The position numbers and the translations under genes were made by a program. The notes beneath the pieces were generated by a model. The model did not search any database and was not told the origin of the DNA. It saw only the letters and a list, made by a program, of their open reading frames with translations. A stretch of 64,000 nt of DNA, taken from positions 44,009 through 108,008 of the forward strand of contig JAIPDO010000005.1 of the NCBI GenBank assembly GCA_021737645.1, in the 5' to 3' direction. Below are positions 8,487-16,740 of this stretch, one piece after another. The first letter of the stretch is position 1; each line of letters opens with the position of its first letter. The stretch comes from Desulfarculaceae bacterium (GTDB lineage Bacteria; Desulfobacterota; Desulfarculia; Desulfarculales; Desulfarculaceae).

Positions 8487-9769
8487 GCGAGCACGCGGAG
8501 ACCATCATCCTGGGAGGAGGCCTCACCGGCCTGAGCCTGGCCCAATACCTGGAAGGCGAAACCCTGGTGCTGGAGGCCAATGAGCGCCCCGGCGGCCTGT
8601 GCCGCAGCTTCACCAAAGACGGCTTCACCTACGACATAGGCGGGCATATTCTGTTTTCCCGCGACTCGGAGCTGCTGGCCCAGCTCACCTCCTGGCTGGA
8701 GGGCAACCTGCTTGAGCAGCGGCGCAACAACCAGATATGGTTCAAGGACCGTTTCGTAAAGTACCCCTTTGAAAACGGCCTCTACGCCCTGGAAAAAGAG
8801 GACATCTTCGACTGCCTCATGGGCTTTTTGGAGCGCAGCGACGCCGAGCCCTCCAACCTGGAGGAGTGGTGCCGCTTCCGTTTTGGCGAGGGCATCAGCG
8901 GCAAGTACCTGATCCCCTACAACGACAAGATTTGGAAGCGCCCGGCCGCCGACATCTCGGTGCACTGGGTGGAGCGCATCCCCAGCCCGCCCACGGCCGA
9001 CGTGGTCAAGGCGGCCATCGGCATCGAGACCGAAGGCTACACCCACCAGCTCAACTTCCTCTACCCCGAGCGGGGGGGCATCGAGTCCCTGACCAACGCC
9101 CTGGCCCAGGGGGTGAACCTGGTCACCGGCTTTAGGGCCTCGGCCATCAAAAAGACCGCCAACGGCTGGGAAGTGAGCGACGGTGAGGACACCTACTCCT
9201 GCCGCCGCCTCATCTCCACCATCCCGGTGATGGACCTGGCCGCCTGCCTGGACGGCGCGCCCGAGGACGCCAAGAGCGCCTGCGCGGCTTTGCAGTACAA
9301 CAGCGTGATCCTGGTGATGCTGGGGGTGGGCCACACCGGCCTGGCCGACAAGAGCGCCGTCTACATCCCCGACCCGGCTATCCTGCCCCACCGGGTGTGC
9401 TACATGAGCTACTTCAGCCCCTTTAATGCGCCCGAGGGCAGCTCCCACCTGGTGGCCGAGATCACCGTGCCGCCGGGCGACGCCCTGCTCTCCGCCTCCG
9501 AGGACGAGTTGGTGGGACGGGTGGCAAAGGACGTAAGCGAGCTTTGCGGCATCAGCCAGGGCGAGATCACCGCCAGCCAGGCCCAGCGCATCAAGCACGC
9601 CTACGTGGTTTATGACCGCGATTATCTGAGCAATCGGGAGCGGGTCTACCAGTGGTTGGACGGCCTGGGCATGTACACCTGCGGCCGCTTCGGCTCCTTC
9701 GAATACCTGAACATGGATCAGTGCCTGGAGCGGGCACGGGACCTGGCCGGGGAATTGAATAAAGAGTAA
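8483..9769 (+). CDS. FAD-dependent oxidoreductase, UDP-galactopyranose mutase / protoporphyrinogen oxidase-like
   Basis: 428 residues. The N-terminus is a dinucleotide-binding motif (ILGGGLTGLSLA), then an acidic beta-2 end (LEANERPGGLC) and GGHILF, as in flavin amine oxidase and UGM-like enzymes. The C-terminus has the second FAD-contact region (GLGMYTCGRFG followed by NMDQ). Start ATG 8483 overlaps the hddC stop, so the two should be co-translated; the frame is open further upstream only because hddC's other frame lacks stops. Proteins of this type in polysaccharide loci are often called amine oxidase or LPS oxidoreductase. A ring contraction or redox change of a nucleotide sugar is possible; the substrate cannot be assigned. 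Confidence 0.75.
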   Translation: MSEHAETIILGGGLTGLSLAQYLEGETLVLEANERPGGLCRSFTKDGFTYDIGGHILFSRDSELLAQLTSWLEGNLLEQRRNNQIWFKDRFVKYPFENGLYALEKEDIFDCLMGFLERSDAEPSNLEEWCRFRFGEGISGKYLIPYNDKIWKRPAADISVHWVERIPSPPTADVVKAAIGIETEGYTHQLNFLYPERGGIESLTNALAQGVNLVTGFRASAIKKTANGWEVSDGEDTYSCRRLISTIPVMDLAACLDGAPEDAKSACAALQYNSVILVMLGVGHTGLADKSAVYIPDPAILPHRVCYMSYFSPFNAPEGSSHLVAEITVPPGDALLSASEDELVGRVAKDVSELCGISQGEITASQAQRIKHAYVVYDRDYLSNRERVYQWLDGLGMYTCGRFGSFEYLNMDQCLERARDLAGELNKE

Positions 9770-10034
9770 GAGAAGAGGCTGGTAAGGAAAGCGCTGGCGG
9801 GTCCGGGTTGGGCGGGTGGCCGATGTGCATTCGCCCCGTGGATTCGACGCGAGGCGGGATCAAGAGCAGGTAAGGAAAGATCATGGCCCCGGCTCCGGCG
9901 AGGCGGCCATTCCCCCTAGCCTCCGCGTCGGCTCAACCGGCCCGACACCCGGCCGGATCAAGGCCACGCCGGACGGCAATCCCTTTTTACCTGCCTGTTT
10001 TCATCCCGCGTTGACGTAGCATGACCACAAACTA
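9770..10034. other. Gene-free convergent spacer before the bidirectional terminator
   Basis: Part of a 458-base gap between the FAD oxidoreductase (plus) and the transaldolase (minus). A short frame at 9816-10019 has no recognisable product and no ribosome binding site. The string GGTAAGGAAAG occurs twice (about 9781 and 9870). I see no promoter, RNA gene or mobile-element end in this part. Confidence 0.5.
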
Positions 10035-10086
10035 AAACCCGGCCCTCCGCACGGAGGACCGGGTTCTTGATTTCTTCTTCTTTTTC
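10035..10086. terminator. Bidirectional intrinsic terminator
   Basis: A hairpin AACCCGG-C-CCTCCG / CGGAGG-A-CCGGGTT with a two-base loop and one C.A mismatch. On the plus strand it is followed by a T-rich stretch (TTCTTGATTTCTTCTTC). On the minus strand it is followed by TTTTAGTTTG. It lies between the converging hddC/FAD operon and the hddA-to-transaldolase operon, where a two-way terminator is expected. Confidence 0.75.
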
Positions 10087-10090
10087 GACG

Positions 10091-10215
10091 ACCCTGCACA
10101 GCCCTGGGGCCGGCTGGGCGTGGCTGACTAGGCGTCCGGCGAGCGCGTTCCGGAGGCGTAGGTAATCCTACGTCGAGGAACAAGCGATGCCGGCAACGAC
10201 GTCAGACGCGTTCAG
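10091..10215. repeat. Intergenic palindromic structured element, copy 2 (diverged flanks, conserved core)
   Basis: The core shares its three-helix plan with the copies at 7.6 and 19.8 kb: CCGGC/GCCGG (10136-10140, 10189-10193), GTTCC/GGAAC (10147-10151, 10177-10181) and GGCGTAG/CTACGTC (10155-10161, 10168-10174). The paired bases of the middle stem differ from both other copies on both sides, so pairing is kept. The outer arms are less alike (GCACAGCCC instead of GGCACAGCCAGCC). It lies between the terminator hairpin and the transaldolase stop. Confidence 0.7.
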
Positions 10216-10227
10216 ACGGCTCCAGTC

Positions 10228-10911
10228 TCAGCAGGTCTCGCATTTTTTGGCGTCATCAAGGAACATCTTGACAGTCTCTTTGCTGTAAGGATGCACCAAC
10301 ATGCCGCCCAAAATGTCCGGAGTCACCGTGACGATGTGCGCCCCGGCGTGCAGCCAGGTGATCACGTTGTTGATCTCGCGCACCGAGCCGATGATGATCT
10401 GGCTCTCCAGGCCCTGCAACTCCAACAGCTCGCGTAGGCGGGTTATCTCGTCCACCGCGTCGTAGCCCATGTTGTTGACCCGGCCGCCGAACAGCGAGAC
10501 ATAGGTGGCTCCGGCCAGGGCGGCCAAGAGGCACTGCTGGCCGCTCATCATGGCCGTGGCGTTTACCCGCACGTCGTACTTGGTTTCCAGGGCGTGTATC
10601 ACCTCGATGTTGTCGGTCTCGCCCTCGGGGCCGTGAATGGTGATCTTCACGTTGATGTTGTCGGCCAGGGCCGCGAACTCCCTGCCCTGGTCGATCATCT
10701 GCTGCGGGTCGTTGCTGGTCACTTCCAGCGACAGGGGCAGGGGCGCGATCATGGCCGCGATTTCCTGGGCCCGTTTTTTCATGCCCGCCGCACCGCCGGT
10801 CACCCCGTCCTTGAGCAGGATGGTGGGGTTGGTGGTGACCCCGCGGATCACACCCCAACGCAAAAACTTCTCCACCTGCTCGATCTTGCCGCTATCCAGG
10901 AAAATGGCCAT
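10228..10911 (-). CDS. Transaldolase / fructose-6-phosphate aldolase family (small class I type)
   Basis: 227 residues, the length of the small FSA/MipB-type transaldolases. TTNPT near residue 26 is the family start motif, and Lys89 in NVKIT matches the Schiff-base lysine (VVKVP in E. coli FsaA). Start ATG 10911 lies 3 bases beyond the gmhB stop, with GGATAGG upstream, so it is the last gene of hddA-gmhA-gmhB-tal. Transaldolase makes sedoheptulose 7-phosphate from fructose 6-phosphate and erythrose 4-phosphate, and that is the substrate of GmhA. Feeding heptose synthesis is therefore a reasonable reading. A fructose-6-phosphate aldolase activity cannot be excluded. Confidence 0.85.
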   Translation of the reverse strand: MAIFLDSGKIEQVEKFLRWGVIRGVTTNPTILLKDGVTGGAAGMKKRAQEIAAMIAPLPLSLEVTSNDPQQMIDQGREFAALADNINVKITIHGPEGETDNIEVIHALETKYDVRVNATAMMSGQQCLLAALAGATYVSLFGGRVNNMGYDAVDEITRLRELLELQGLESQIIIGSVREINNVITWLHAGAHIVTVTPDILGGMLVHPYSKETVKMFLDDAKKCETC

Positions 10912-10914
10912 TGC

Positions 10915-11451
10915 CTATCCTTGCTCCAAAATTAAATCCACTGCCTGGGCCAAATCGGCCACCCGTTGAGAGGCCTCGACCTGGGCGTTGTAATCGGCGC
11001 TTATCAGCACGGCCCGCACCCCGGCGGCGCGGGCGGCCTGCATGTCTTTGTACCCATCGCCCACCAGCCAAGAGGCCGCCAGGTCGATGCCGCGCTCGTC
11101 GGCCGCCTGGGTGAGCATGCCCGCCTTGGGCTTGCGGCAGGCGCACTCATGATGGTCATCGTGAGGGCAAAAGCGTATCTCGTCCGGCCCCGCCTCATCG
11201 GCCAGCACCCGGTGCATGGCCGCCAACTCGTCCTGGGGCAAAAGCCCCCGGGCCACGTCGGGCTGGTTGGTCACCACGATGACCACGTAACCGGCTCTTT
11301 TGAGCCGGGCCACCTGCTCCCCCGCGCCGGGAATCAGGCTGAACTCATGGCGGCTGCGTGGCGAAGCGGGCGAGCCGCCACGCATCACCACCGGGTTGAG
11401 CACCCCGTCGCGGTCCAGAAATACCGCCCGTTTTATTTGACCGACTCCCAC
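10915..11451 (-). CDS. gmhB: D-glycero-D-manno-heptose-1,7-bisphosphate 7-phosphatase
   Basis: 178 residues, HAD superfamily. FLDRDG near the N-terminus gives the nucleophile and acid/base Asp pair, VTNQ is HAD motif II, and the segment CPHDDH...CACRKPK gives the Cys/His ligands of the zinc loop typical of GmhB. GDGYKD is the late Asp motif. I chose GTG 11451, 9 codons before FLDRDG, as the longer frame adds unrelated residues overlapping gmhA. This gives a 19-base overlap with gmhA. It removes the C7 phosphate after HddA, giving the heptose 1-phosphate used by HddC. Confidence 0.88.
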   Translation of the reverse strand: MGVGQIKRAVFLDRDGVLNPVVMRGGSPASPRSRHEFSLIPGAGEQVARLKRAGYVVIVVTNQPDVARGLLPQDELAAMHRVLADEAGPDEIRFCPHDDHHECACRKPKAGMLTQAADERGIDLAASWLVGDGYKDMQAARAAGVRAVLISADYNAQVEASQRVADLAQAVDLILEQG

Positions 11452-12032
11452 TTCATCTCGTTCTGCAGGATGTCCGGGTGCGAAACCACCATGTGCCACA
11501 CCACCGCCTGGAAGGCCTCGGTGTGGGGGGTTATGGTGGCCTCGTTCACCGTGGGGATGATTATGACCGCGTCGCCCACCTGGGCGGTGTAGCCGCCGTC
11601 GCGCCCCACCACGCCCAAAATCTTGGCTCCAACCTCCTGGGCCAGCTTGAGCGCCTCCACGATGTTAACGCTGATCTGCTTTTCCACATTGCCGCCGCCC
11701 ACGCTGAACACGAACACCCCGTCCTTGGGGCCCAGGCGGCTGGTCTTGAGCCAGCGGGAGAAGACCCCCTCCCAACCCTCGTCGTTGATCAGGGCGGTCA
11801 GTTCGCTCACGTTGTCGGTGGGAGTGTAGCACTCCAGGCCCGCGATCTTGCGGAAGTCGTTCACCGCGTGGTTGGCATTGCCCGCGCCACCGCCCACGCC
11901 CACGAAGAACAGGCGGCCGCCATCGGTCCTGATCTGTTTAATGGTGCGGACCATGTTTTCGATGGCCACGGGGTCCAGGGAGGCGGTGATGCGCCCGGCC
12001 TCTTGTAAATACTGCTTTGCGTACTCGCTCAC
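11433..12032 (-). CDS. gmhA: Phosphoheptose isomerase (SIS domain)
   Basis: 199 residues, one SIS domain. GVGGGAGNANHA (about 45-56) fits the phosphosugar-binding loop, and FSVGGGN around residue 110 is the second Ser/Gly loop. Length matches GmhA (about 190-200). It converts sedoheptulose 7-phosphate to D-glycero-D-manno-heptose 7-phosphate. It lies 11 bases downstream of hddA and overlaps gmhB, so the three are one operon. The identification rests on the SIS fold plus its gmhB and hddA neighbours; other SIS sugar isomerases look similar. Confidence 0.85.
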   Translation of the reverse strand: MSEYAKQYLQEAGRITASLDPVAIENMVRTIKQIRTDGGRLFFVGVGGGAGNANHAVNDFRKIAGLECYTPTDNVSELTALINDEGWEGVFSRWLKTSRLGPKDGVFVFSVGGGNVEKQISVNIVEALKLAQEVGAKILGVVGRDGGYTAQVGDAVIIIPTVNEATITPHTEAFQAVVWHMVVSHPDILQNEMKWESVK

Positions 12033-12043
12033 GGGCTGGCTCC

Positions 12044-13033
12044 TTATTTGCGCAGGTTGGCCACGATCTTGGCCCCCTCGTGGTCGAAACGGAAGGGGAA
12101 GTACCTGAGGCCCATGGCCGTGAGGCGCTGGATGACCTTGGCCTTGGTTCCGGGGCAGTAGAACATGAAGAACCCGCCGCCGCCCGCGCCCATTATCTTG
12201 CCGCCCAAGGCCCCGGCCTTGCGCGCCTCGTCGTAGGCCTCGTCGATAAAGGGGTTGCTGATGGCCGAACTTAGCTTCTTCTTGGTCGTCCAGTGCTGGT
12301 GCAACAATTCGCCAAAGGTGTCGATATCGCCCTTTTCGAACAGGCGGCGGGTCTCCAGGCCGATCTGTTTGATGCCGTGCAGGCGCTCGATGATGGCCTG
12401 GTCGTCAGCTTTGGTCTTCTTGTCCTGGGAGGCCAAAATCTCCGAGGCGCTGCGCTCGATGCCCGTGTAGAACAGGGCGATGTTGTACTCCAACTCCACC
12501 AGCTTGCCGCCCTGCATGCGTAGCGGCTCCACGTGCACGGTGCCGTCTTTTTCAAAGGTGAGCGCGGTCACCCCGCCATAGGCGGCCATGTACTGGTCCT
12601 GCTTGCCGATGGGCGCGCCCAAGATGTCTATCTCGATGTGACAGGCCTCTTCGGCCAGATCGCGCAGGGAAGCGAAGTCCCTGGTGTAAGAACGCAGGGC
12701 GGTTAAGAGGGCCACGGTGAAGCTGGATGAGGAGCCCAGGCCGCAGTTGGCGGGCACGTCGGCGATGGAGGACAGCTCCACCTGGTTCTCCACTCCGGCC
12801 AGGCGCAGGGCCTCGCGGAATATCTTGTGCTGCACTTGGTCTACGCTCTGAACCACCTCGGTCTTGGAGTAGGAGAGCTTTATGGAACGCTCGAAGCGCT
12901 GGTTAATGCAGATGAATATGTACTTATCGATACCCCCGGCGATGAGGAACCCGCCGAACTTGGAGTAGTAGGAAGCCAGGTCGGTGCCCCCGCCTCCCAG
13001 GGATATGCGCACCGGAGCCTTGGAGATAATCAT
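12044..13033 (-). CDS. hddA: D-glycero-alpha-D-manno-heptose-7-phosphate kinase (GHMP family)
   Basis: 329 residues. The N-terminus APVRISLGGGGTD is typical of HddA-like GHMP kinases, and GLGSSSS (98-104) is the ATP-binding motif 2. GAGGGGF near the C-terminus is motif 3. HddA phosphorylates C1 in the alpha configuration, leading to GDP- rather than ADP-heptose. It is the first gene of the minus-strand heptose operon (hddA, gmhA, gmhB, transaldolase). Its leader holds a perfect 10-base-pair inverted repeat (13065-13096). The gene at 13213 runs away from it. Confidence 0.88.
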   Translation of the reverse strand: MIISKAPVRISLGGGGTDLASYYSKFGGFLIAGGIDKYIFICINQRFERSIKLSYSKTEVVQSVDQVQHKIFREALRLAGVENQVELSSIADVPANCGLGSSSSFTVALLTALRSYTRDFASLRDLAEEACHIEIDILGAPIGKQDQYMAAYGGVTALTFEKDGTVHVEPLRMQGGKLVELEYNIALFYTGIERSASEILASQDKKTKADDQAIIERLHGIKQIGLETRRLFEKGDIDTFGELLHQHWTTKKKLSSAISNPFIDEAYDEARKAGALGGKIMGAGGGGFFMFYCPGTKAKVIQRLTAMGLRYFPFRFDHEGAKIVANLRK

Positions 13034-13064
13034 GCGGTTTTCCCGGCAAAGGTTAGGCGGTTCC

Positions 13065-13096
13065 GGGGGTTGAAACCCGGCCGCGATTCAACCCCC
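13065..13096. promoter_or_regulatory. Perfect inverted repeat in the hddA leader
   Basis: GGGGGTTGAA at 13065-13074 and TTCAACCCCC at 13087-13096 are exact reverse complements, separated by 12 GC-rich bases. It starts 31 bases upstream of the hddA start, so it would fold in the hddA leader RNA or act as an operator. Read on the plus strand it is followed by ACTTTTTAG and so resembles a terminator, but no plus-strand gene ends there. Confidence 0.55.
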
Positions 13097-13212
13097 ACTT
13101 TTTAGCAGTTCGGGGGCCATTTGGCAATCAAGACCGTGGGTTGGGTTGCCGCTTCCCAGCTGGTTGCGTATAGTTGGGCCAGCCAGTAAAGCCATGAGCC
13201 CCCTGGAGCCTG

Positions 13213-14721
13213 ATGCCTGGACTTCTCGAGAGCCTGCCGCCCAAGCTGGCGCCGCCACACTTGACCAAAGCGCGGTTACGCCTGCTGGGGCACGCGTTGA
13301 TCATAGCGGCCCTGCTGGGCGGCTTCGTGCTGCACGCAGCCTACAACCTGCCCCACCACGCCATTGACCACGACGGCACCCACTATTTGTGCATGGCTCA
13401 CAATCTGGTGCACCACGGTACCATAAGCACCCAGCGCACCCTGAGCCCCAACCCCTGGCTGGACGCCTGGCGCGCCCCCGGCTACCCCTCCTTTTTGGCT
13501 TTGGGGGTGGTCCTGGTCCCCGGCCTCACCGAGCAAACCCTGCCCGGATTCCTGCGCGCCGAATTACTGCCGCTCAAAAAGTGGCAACTGGGCTGGCTGC
13601 TGCTGGCGGCCGTCATCGCCGGAGCATTCGTGTGGCGGCGCACCGGCTCGCCCTGGCCGGGGTATCTGAGCTTCGCGCTTATCGCCTACAGTCCGGCCCT
13701 GATCTATTTCATCAACCGTTTTTACAGCGAGGTGGGCGCGGCCCTGGTGATTTTGTTCCTGTCCCTGACCTTGCACCGGGCGGTGCGCCGCCCCAGCCTG
13801 TGGGCCTTTGCCCTGGCCGGGCTGCTCTTGGCCATGGGAGCCCTCACCCGGGCGGCGCTGATGTATTTCTGGCTGCCGCTGACGATCTACTTCGTGCTGC
13901 TGGCCTGGCGGGGCGGCCTGCCCCGGAGCAAGGTTTTAGCCGGGCTGGCCCTGTTCACCCTGACCTTCGCCATTCCGGTGGGGGCCTGGATGGCTCGCAA
14001 CCACTACAATTTCGGCCACTGGATTCTGGCCTACCGGGGCGGCCAGGTCTTGGACATCAGGGCCAACCACGCGGCCATGACCCCCAAGGAATACCTGGCC
14101 GCCTTCGTCTACTACACCCCCTGGGTATATCTGAACCCCTTGGTCCAGGAGTCGTCCACGCCGGGCAATGACAACTGGAACCCGCCCAAGCATCAAAAGC
14201 TGTGGGGGGTGGACCTCTACCAAGCCACCCTGGGCCGGGTGCTGACCATGGACGACTTCAATCACCTGAGGGTGCAGGCCAGGGGCGACACCTACGAGAT
14301 GAAGGGGCAGGATACCTGGGCCCGCCACACCAAGTGGCTGGGCCACTACACCGTGGGCGACGCCCACAGCCAGAAGGTGGCCATACGCAAGATATTGGCC
14401 GACCCCTGGAGGCACCTTTTGGCCTCCATCCCCCTGGCCTGGCGGGGCCTGTTCGCGGACGTCTGGTGGGTGACCTTGCCCGGTTTCGCCTGCCTGTTCT
14501 ATTTGGGGGTGTCCTCGCTTCGCAGGCGCGATTGGCCATTACTGGCCTTTGTGCTGCCGGCCATTTTCCTGTTCAGCTTTCACAGCCTGATAACCGTCAA
14601 CGCGGCCCGCTTCAACTCTCCCCTGGTACCGGTGCTGGCCGTGTGCATCGGGCTGTGCGCCCACCGGGTGGCGCGGCGCTGGTTGCGCAAGCGCGCGGCC
14701 AAGGAGCCCAGCGATGCCTGA
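13213..14721 (+). CDS. GT-C (GT39/PMT-like) membrane glycosyltransferase
   Basis: 502 residues with about 10-11 hydrophobic helices. After the first helix comes D-H-D-G (Asp52, Asp54), the catalytic-type acidic pair of GT-C enzymes, followed by a WRAPGYP segment common in GT39-like proteins. GGAG lies just before ATG 13213. Unlike its neighbours it has no large soluble tail. It overlaps the DUF362 gene by 8 bases. The likely donor is a polyprenyl-phosphate sugar; the acceptor is unknown. The start could be a few codons different. Confidence 0.75.
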   Translation: MPGLLESLPPKLAPPHLTKARLRLLGHALIIAALLGGFVLHAAYNLPHHAIDHDGTHYLCMAHNLVHHGTISTQRTLSPNPWLDAWRAPGYPSFLALGVVLVPGLTEQTLPGFLRAELLPLKKWQLGWLLLAAVIAGAFVWRRTGSPWPGYLSFALIAYSPALIYFINRFYSEVGAALVILFLSLTLHRAVRRPSLWAFALAGLLLAMGALTRAALMYFWLPLTIYFVLLAWRGGLPRSKVLAGLALFTLTFAIPVGAWMARNHYNFGHWILAYRGGQVLDIRANHAAMTPKEYLAAFVYYTPWVYLNPLVQESSTPGNDNWNPPKHQKLWGVDLYQATLGRVLTMDDFNHLRVQARGDTYEMKGQDTWARHTKWLGHYTVGDAHSQKVAIRKILADPWRHLLASIPLAWRGLFADVWWVTLPGFACLFYLGVSSLRRRDWPLLAFVLPAIFLFSFHSLITVNAARFNSPLVPVLAVCIGLCAHRVARRWLRKRAAKEPSDA

Positions 14722-15772
14722 GGTGTATTTCCGCAACATCGATCCCCCCACCCAGGCCGGAGTGGAAGCCGCCGTGGAGCTGGCCCTGGATTTCGCGGGG
14801 CTCACCCAGGGCGAGGTGGGCAAGCGCTGCCTCATCAAGATAAACGCCATGAGCCAGGAGGTGCTGCCTGGGCGCAACACCAGCCCCTGGTTGGTGGAGG
14901 CGGTGCTGAGCCAGATGGTGCGGCGCTACCCAGGCGCCACCTTCACCCTGGCTGACAGCGACGTGGCCGGATACCCCCAGTTCGGCCGGGCCTGCCTGCA
15001 TTGGGGCTACAGCGATATCGCCGCCCGCCACGGGGTCCGGATCATCAACCTGGCCCGCCAGGACTACAGCGAGGTGGAAACCGGCAACCCGGTTTGCCCG
15101 GTGCTGGCCTTTCCCCTGGCGGTGTTTACCGCCGACAGCATCATCAACCTTCCGGTGATGAAGACCCACGTGCTATCGGGCATCTCCTGCTGCCTCAAAA
15201 ACCACTGGGGCCTCTTGCCCCGGCTGCGCTACCAGTTCCACCAGAGGGTGCACCAAGTCATCGCCGAGCTAAACCGCCAGGTGGCCCAGACGGTGCTGAA
15301 CATTCTGGACGCAACCGTGGCCATGGAGGCCAGCGGCCCCAAGACAGGTTTGCCCCGGGCCTGCGGGCTCATCCTGGCCGGGCGCGACCGGGTGGCCGTG
15401 GACGCGGCGGCGCTGGACTACATGGGCCTGGACCAGGGCATGGCCCCCCACGTGGCCCTGAGCCAGGAGGCCGGGGTGGGCAGCATGGACTACACCCAGG
15501 CCGGGGATGCGGTGGAGCCGGCTGGTTTCATCCCGCCCCAGTTGGGCCAGGATCTGGTGTCGCTTTTGGAACGCCGCCTCAGGGCCATACCCGGCTTGGG
15601 CAAGCTACTCTACCGCCCTGAGATAGCCCCCTTGCTGGGTTGGGTGGGCACCCAATACAATGAGCAGGTGTGGTTCCGCCGTCAGGGGCGGTCCCTTCTA
15701 AGGGATATCCTGCACAACTCGCCATGGGGCGATGAGTACCGCTCGCTGCCCGGCTGCCGGGGGAGGGTTTGA
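14714..15772 (+). CDS. DUF362 domain protein
   Basis: 352 residues matching the DUF362 family. The segment KINAMSQ near residue 42 and NLPVMKTHVLSG...KNHWG in the middle are the characteristic family blocks. Many DUF362 proteins carry a ferredoxin domain with CxxCxxCxxxC motifs; none is present here, only scattered cysteines. It has no signal peptide and should be cytosolic. It overlaps the stop of the GT-C gene by 8 bases and is followed 2 bases later by an exported protein. The biochemical role of the family is not settled; here it seems tied to envelope glycan genes. Confidence 0.8.
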   Translation: MPEVYFRNIDPPTQAGVEAAVELALDFAGLTQGEVGKRCLIKINAMSQEVLPGRNTSPWLVEAVLSQMVRRYPGATFTLADSDVAGYPQFGRACLHWGYSDIAARHGVRIINLARQDYSEVETGNPVCPVLAFPLAVFTADSIINLPVMKTHVLSGISCCLKNHWGLLPRLRYQFHQRVHQVIAELNRQVAQTVLNILDATVAMEASGPKTGLPRACGLILAGRDRVAVDAAALDYMGLDQGMAPHVALSQEAGVGSMDYTQAGDAVEPAGFIPPQLGQDLVSLLERRLRAIPGLGKLLYRPEIAPLLGWVGTQYNEQVWFRRQGRSLLRDILHNSPWGDEYRSLPGCRGRV

Positions 15773-15774
15773 TC

Positions 15775-16734
15775 ATGACCACGTCCTGCCGCATTATGGC
15801 CCTTGTCCTGGCCCTGATGCTTTGCTTGGCCGCCGCGCCGGCCCTGGCCGGGAGCGATCCCCTGGCTGGCGACCCCGCCCCTCTGCCCGGCCCCCAGTGG
15901 CGCATTCAGGAGGCGCGCGGAGTGAGTCTGGCCATACCCAAAAACTGGTACGGCTTTTTTTACGTGGGTCTCAGGCATTTCTACGGCTGGTGGGCCCGCA
16001 AGACCGCGCCCCTGTACACCAAGATGGAGTTCTCCCTGTTCCAGTTCGACAAGCTGCCCCTACCCGGCCTGGCCGACCGGGTGCGGACCAAGGCCCTGGG
16101 CCAGGCCAGCCTGGCCGGGCGGCCCGCCCTGGTCTTTGAGCAGGAGGAGTTGGAGGGTACCACCGACGCCAGGCGGCGCCAAATTCTCATCCTCAAGCAG
16201 ACCATGCCCGACGGAGGCCGCCTCTGGGCCATCACCGACAGCGACAGCAAGCTGTGGGGCAAAAACCAGCCTACCCTGGAAACCATCCTGGACTCTCTGC
16301 GCATAGAGCCGTTCTTTTTCGTTCTGGGGTCTGAGTGGCGTTTCGTGGAGTGGCGTGGGATGTACCTCTCCCTGCCCTGGTCCTGGGATGGGCGCGGCCT
16401 ACCCTCGGGCTATGTGTGGCAAGGCCAGGCCGGACAAGGCCGCGAAATGAGCCTGGAGTTGCACCAGGAGGCCCTGCCGCCGCTGGAGGGCTACACCCTG
16501 CTGGGGCAATCCGTGGTGGATCGGCGCAGGCTTAGTGTTTACCAACGCCGATCTTCGGGGGCCTACGAGCTTATGGCCGTAGTCCACCGCCACTTGCCGT
16601 CCGGACGCTTCCTGTGGGCCCGGGGCAGCCTGCGCGGCCAGGTGGACGCCCAGGACTGGGAGCTGCTGGGCCCGGCGATAAAGACCATGCTGCGCTCCCT
16701 GCGCATCGACTGGGACCTGTTCCCGCCCGAGTAG
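15775..16734 (+). CDS. Exported protein of unknown function
   Basis: 319 residues. The first 27 form a clear Sec signal peptide: a short N-region with Arg, a Leu/Ala-rich core and an APALAG cleavage site. Start ATG 15775 has GGGAGGG upstream; a TTG two codons earlier is also possible. The mature part contains two related stretches, IPKNWYGF near 45-55 and LPWSWDG near 200, each after an E-x-R-G-V/M-x-L strand. This suggests an internal duplication of a soluble module. I do not recognise the family. It follows the DUF362 gene after 2 bases and probably shares its mRNA. Confidence 0.7.
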   Translation: MTTSCRIMALVLALMLCLAAAPALAGSDPLAGDPAPLPGPQWRIQEARGVSLAIPKNWYGFFYVGLRHFYGWWARKTAPLYTKMEFSLFQFDKLPLPGLADRVRTKALGQASLAGRPALVFEQEELEGTTDARRRQILILKQTMPDGGRLWAITDSDSKLWGKNQPTLETILDSLRIEPFFFVLGSEWRFVEWRGMYLSLPWSWDGRGLPSGYVWQGQAGQGREMSLELHQEALPPLEGYTLLGQSVVDRRRLSVYQRRSSGAYELMAVVHRHLPSGRFLWARGSLRGQVDAQDWELLGPAIKTMLRSLRIDWDLFPPE

Positions 16735-16740
16735 CCCAAC

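Noticed and set aside
9816..10019. 67-codon frame in the convergent gap
   Set aside because: No ribosome binding site, Pro/Gly/Arg-rich product, and position between two converging operons.
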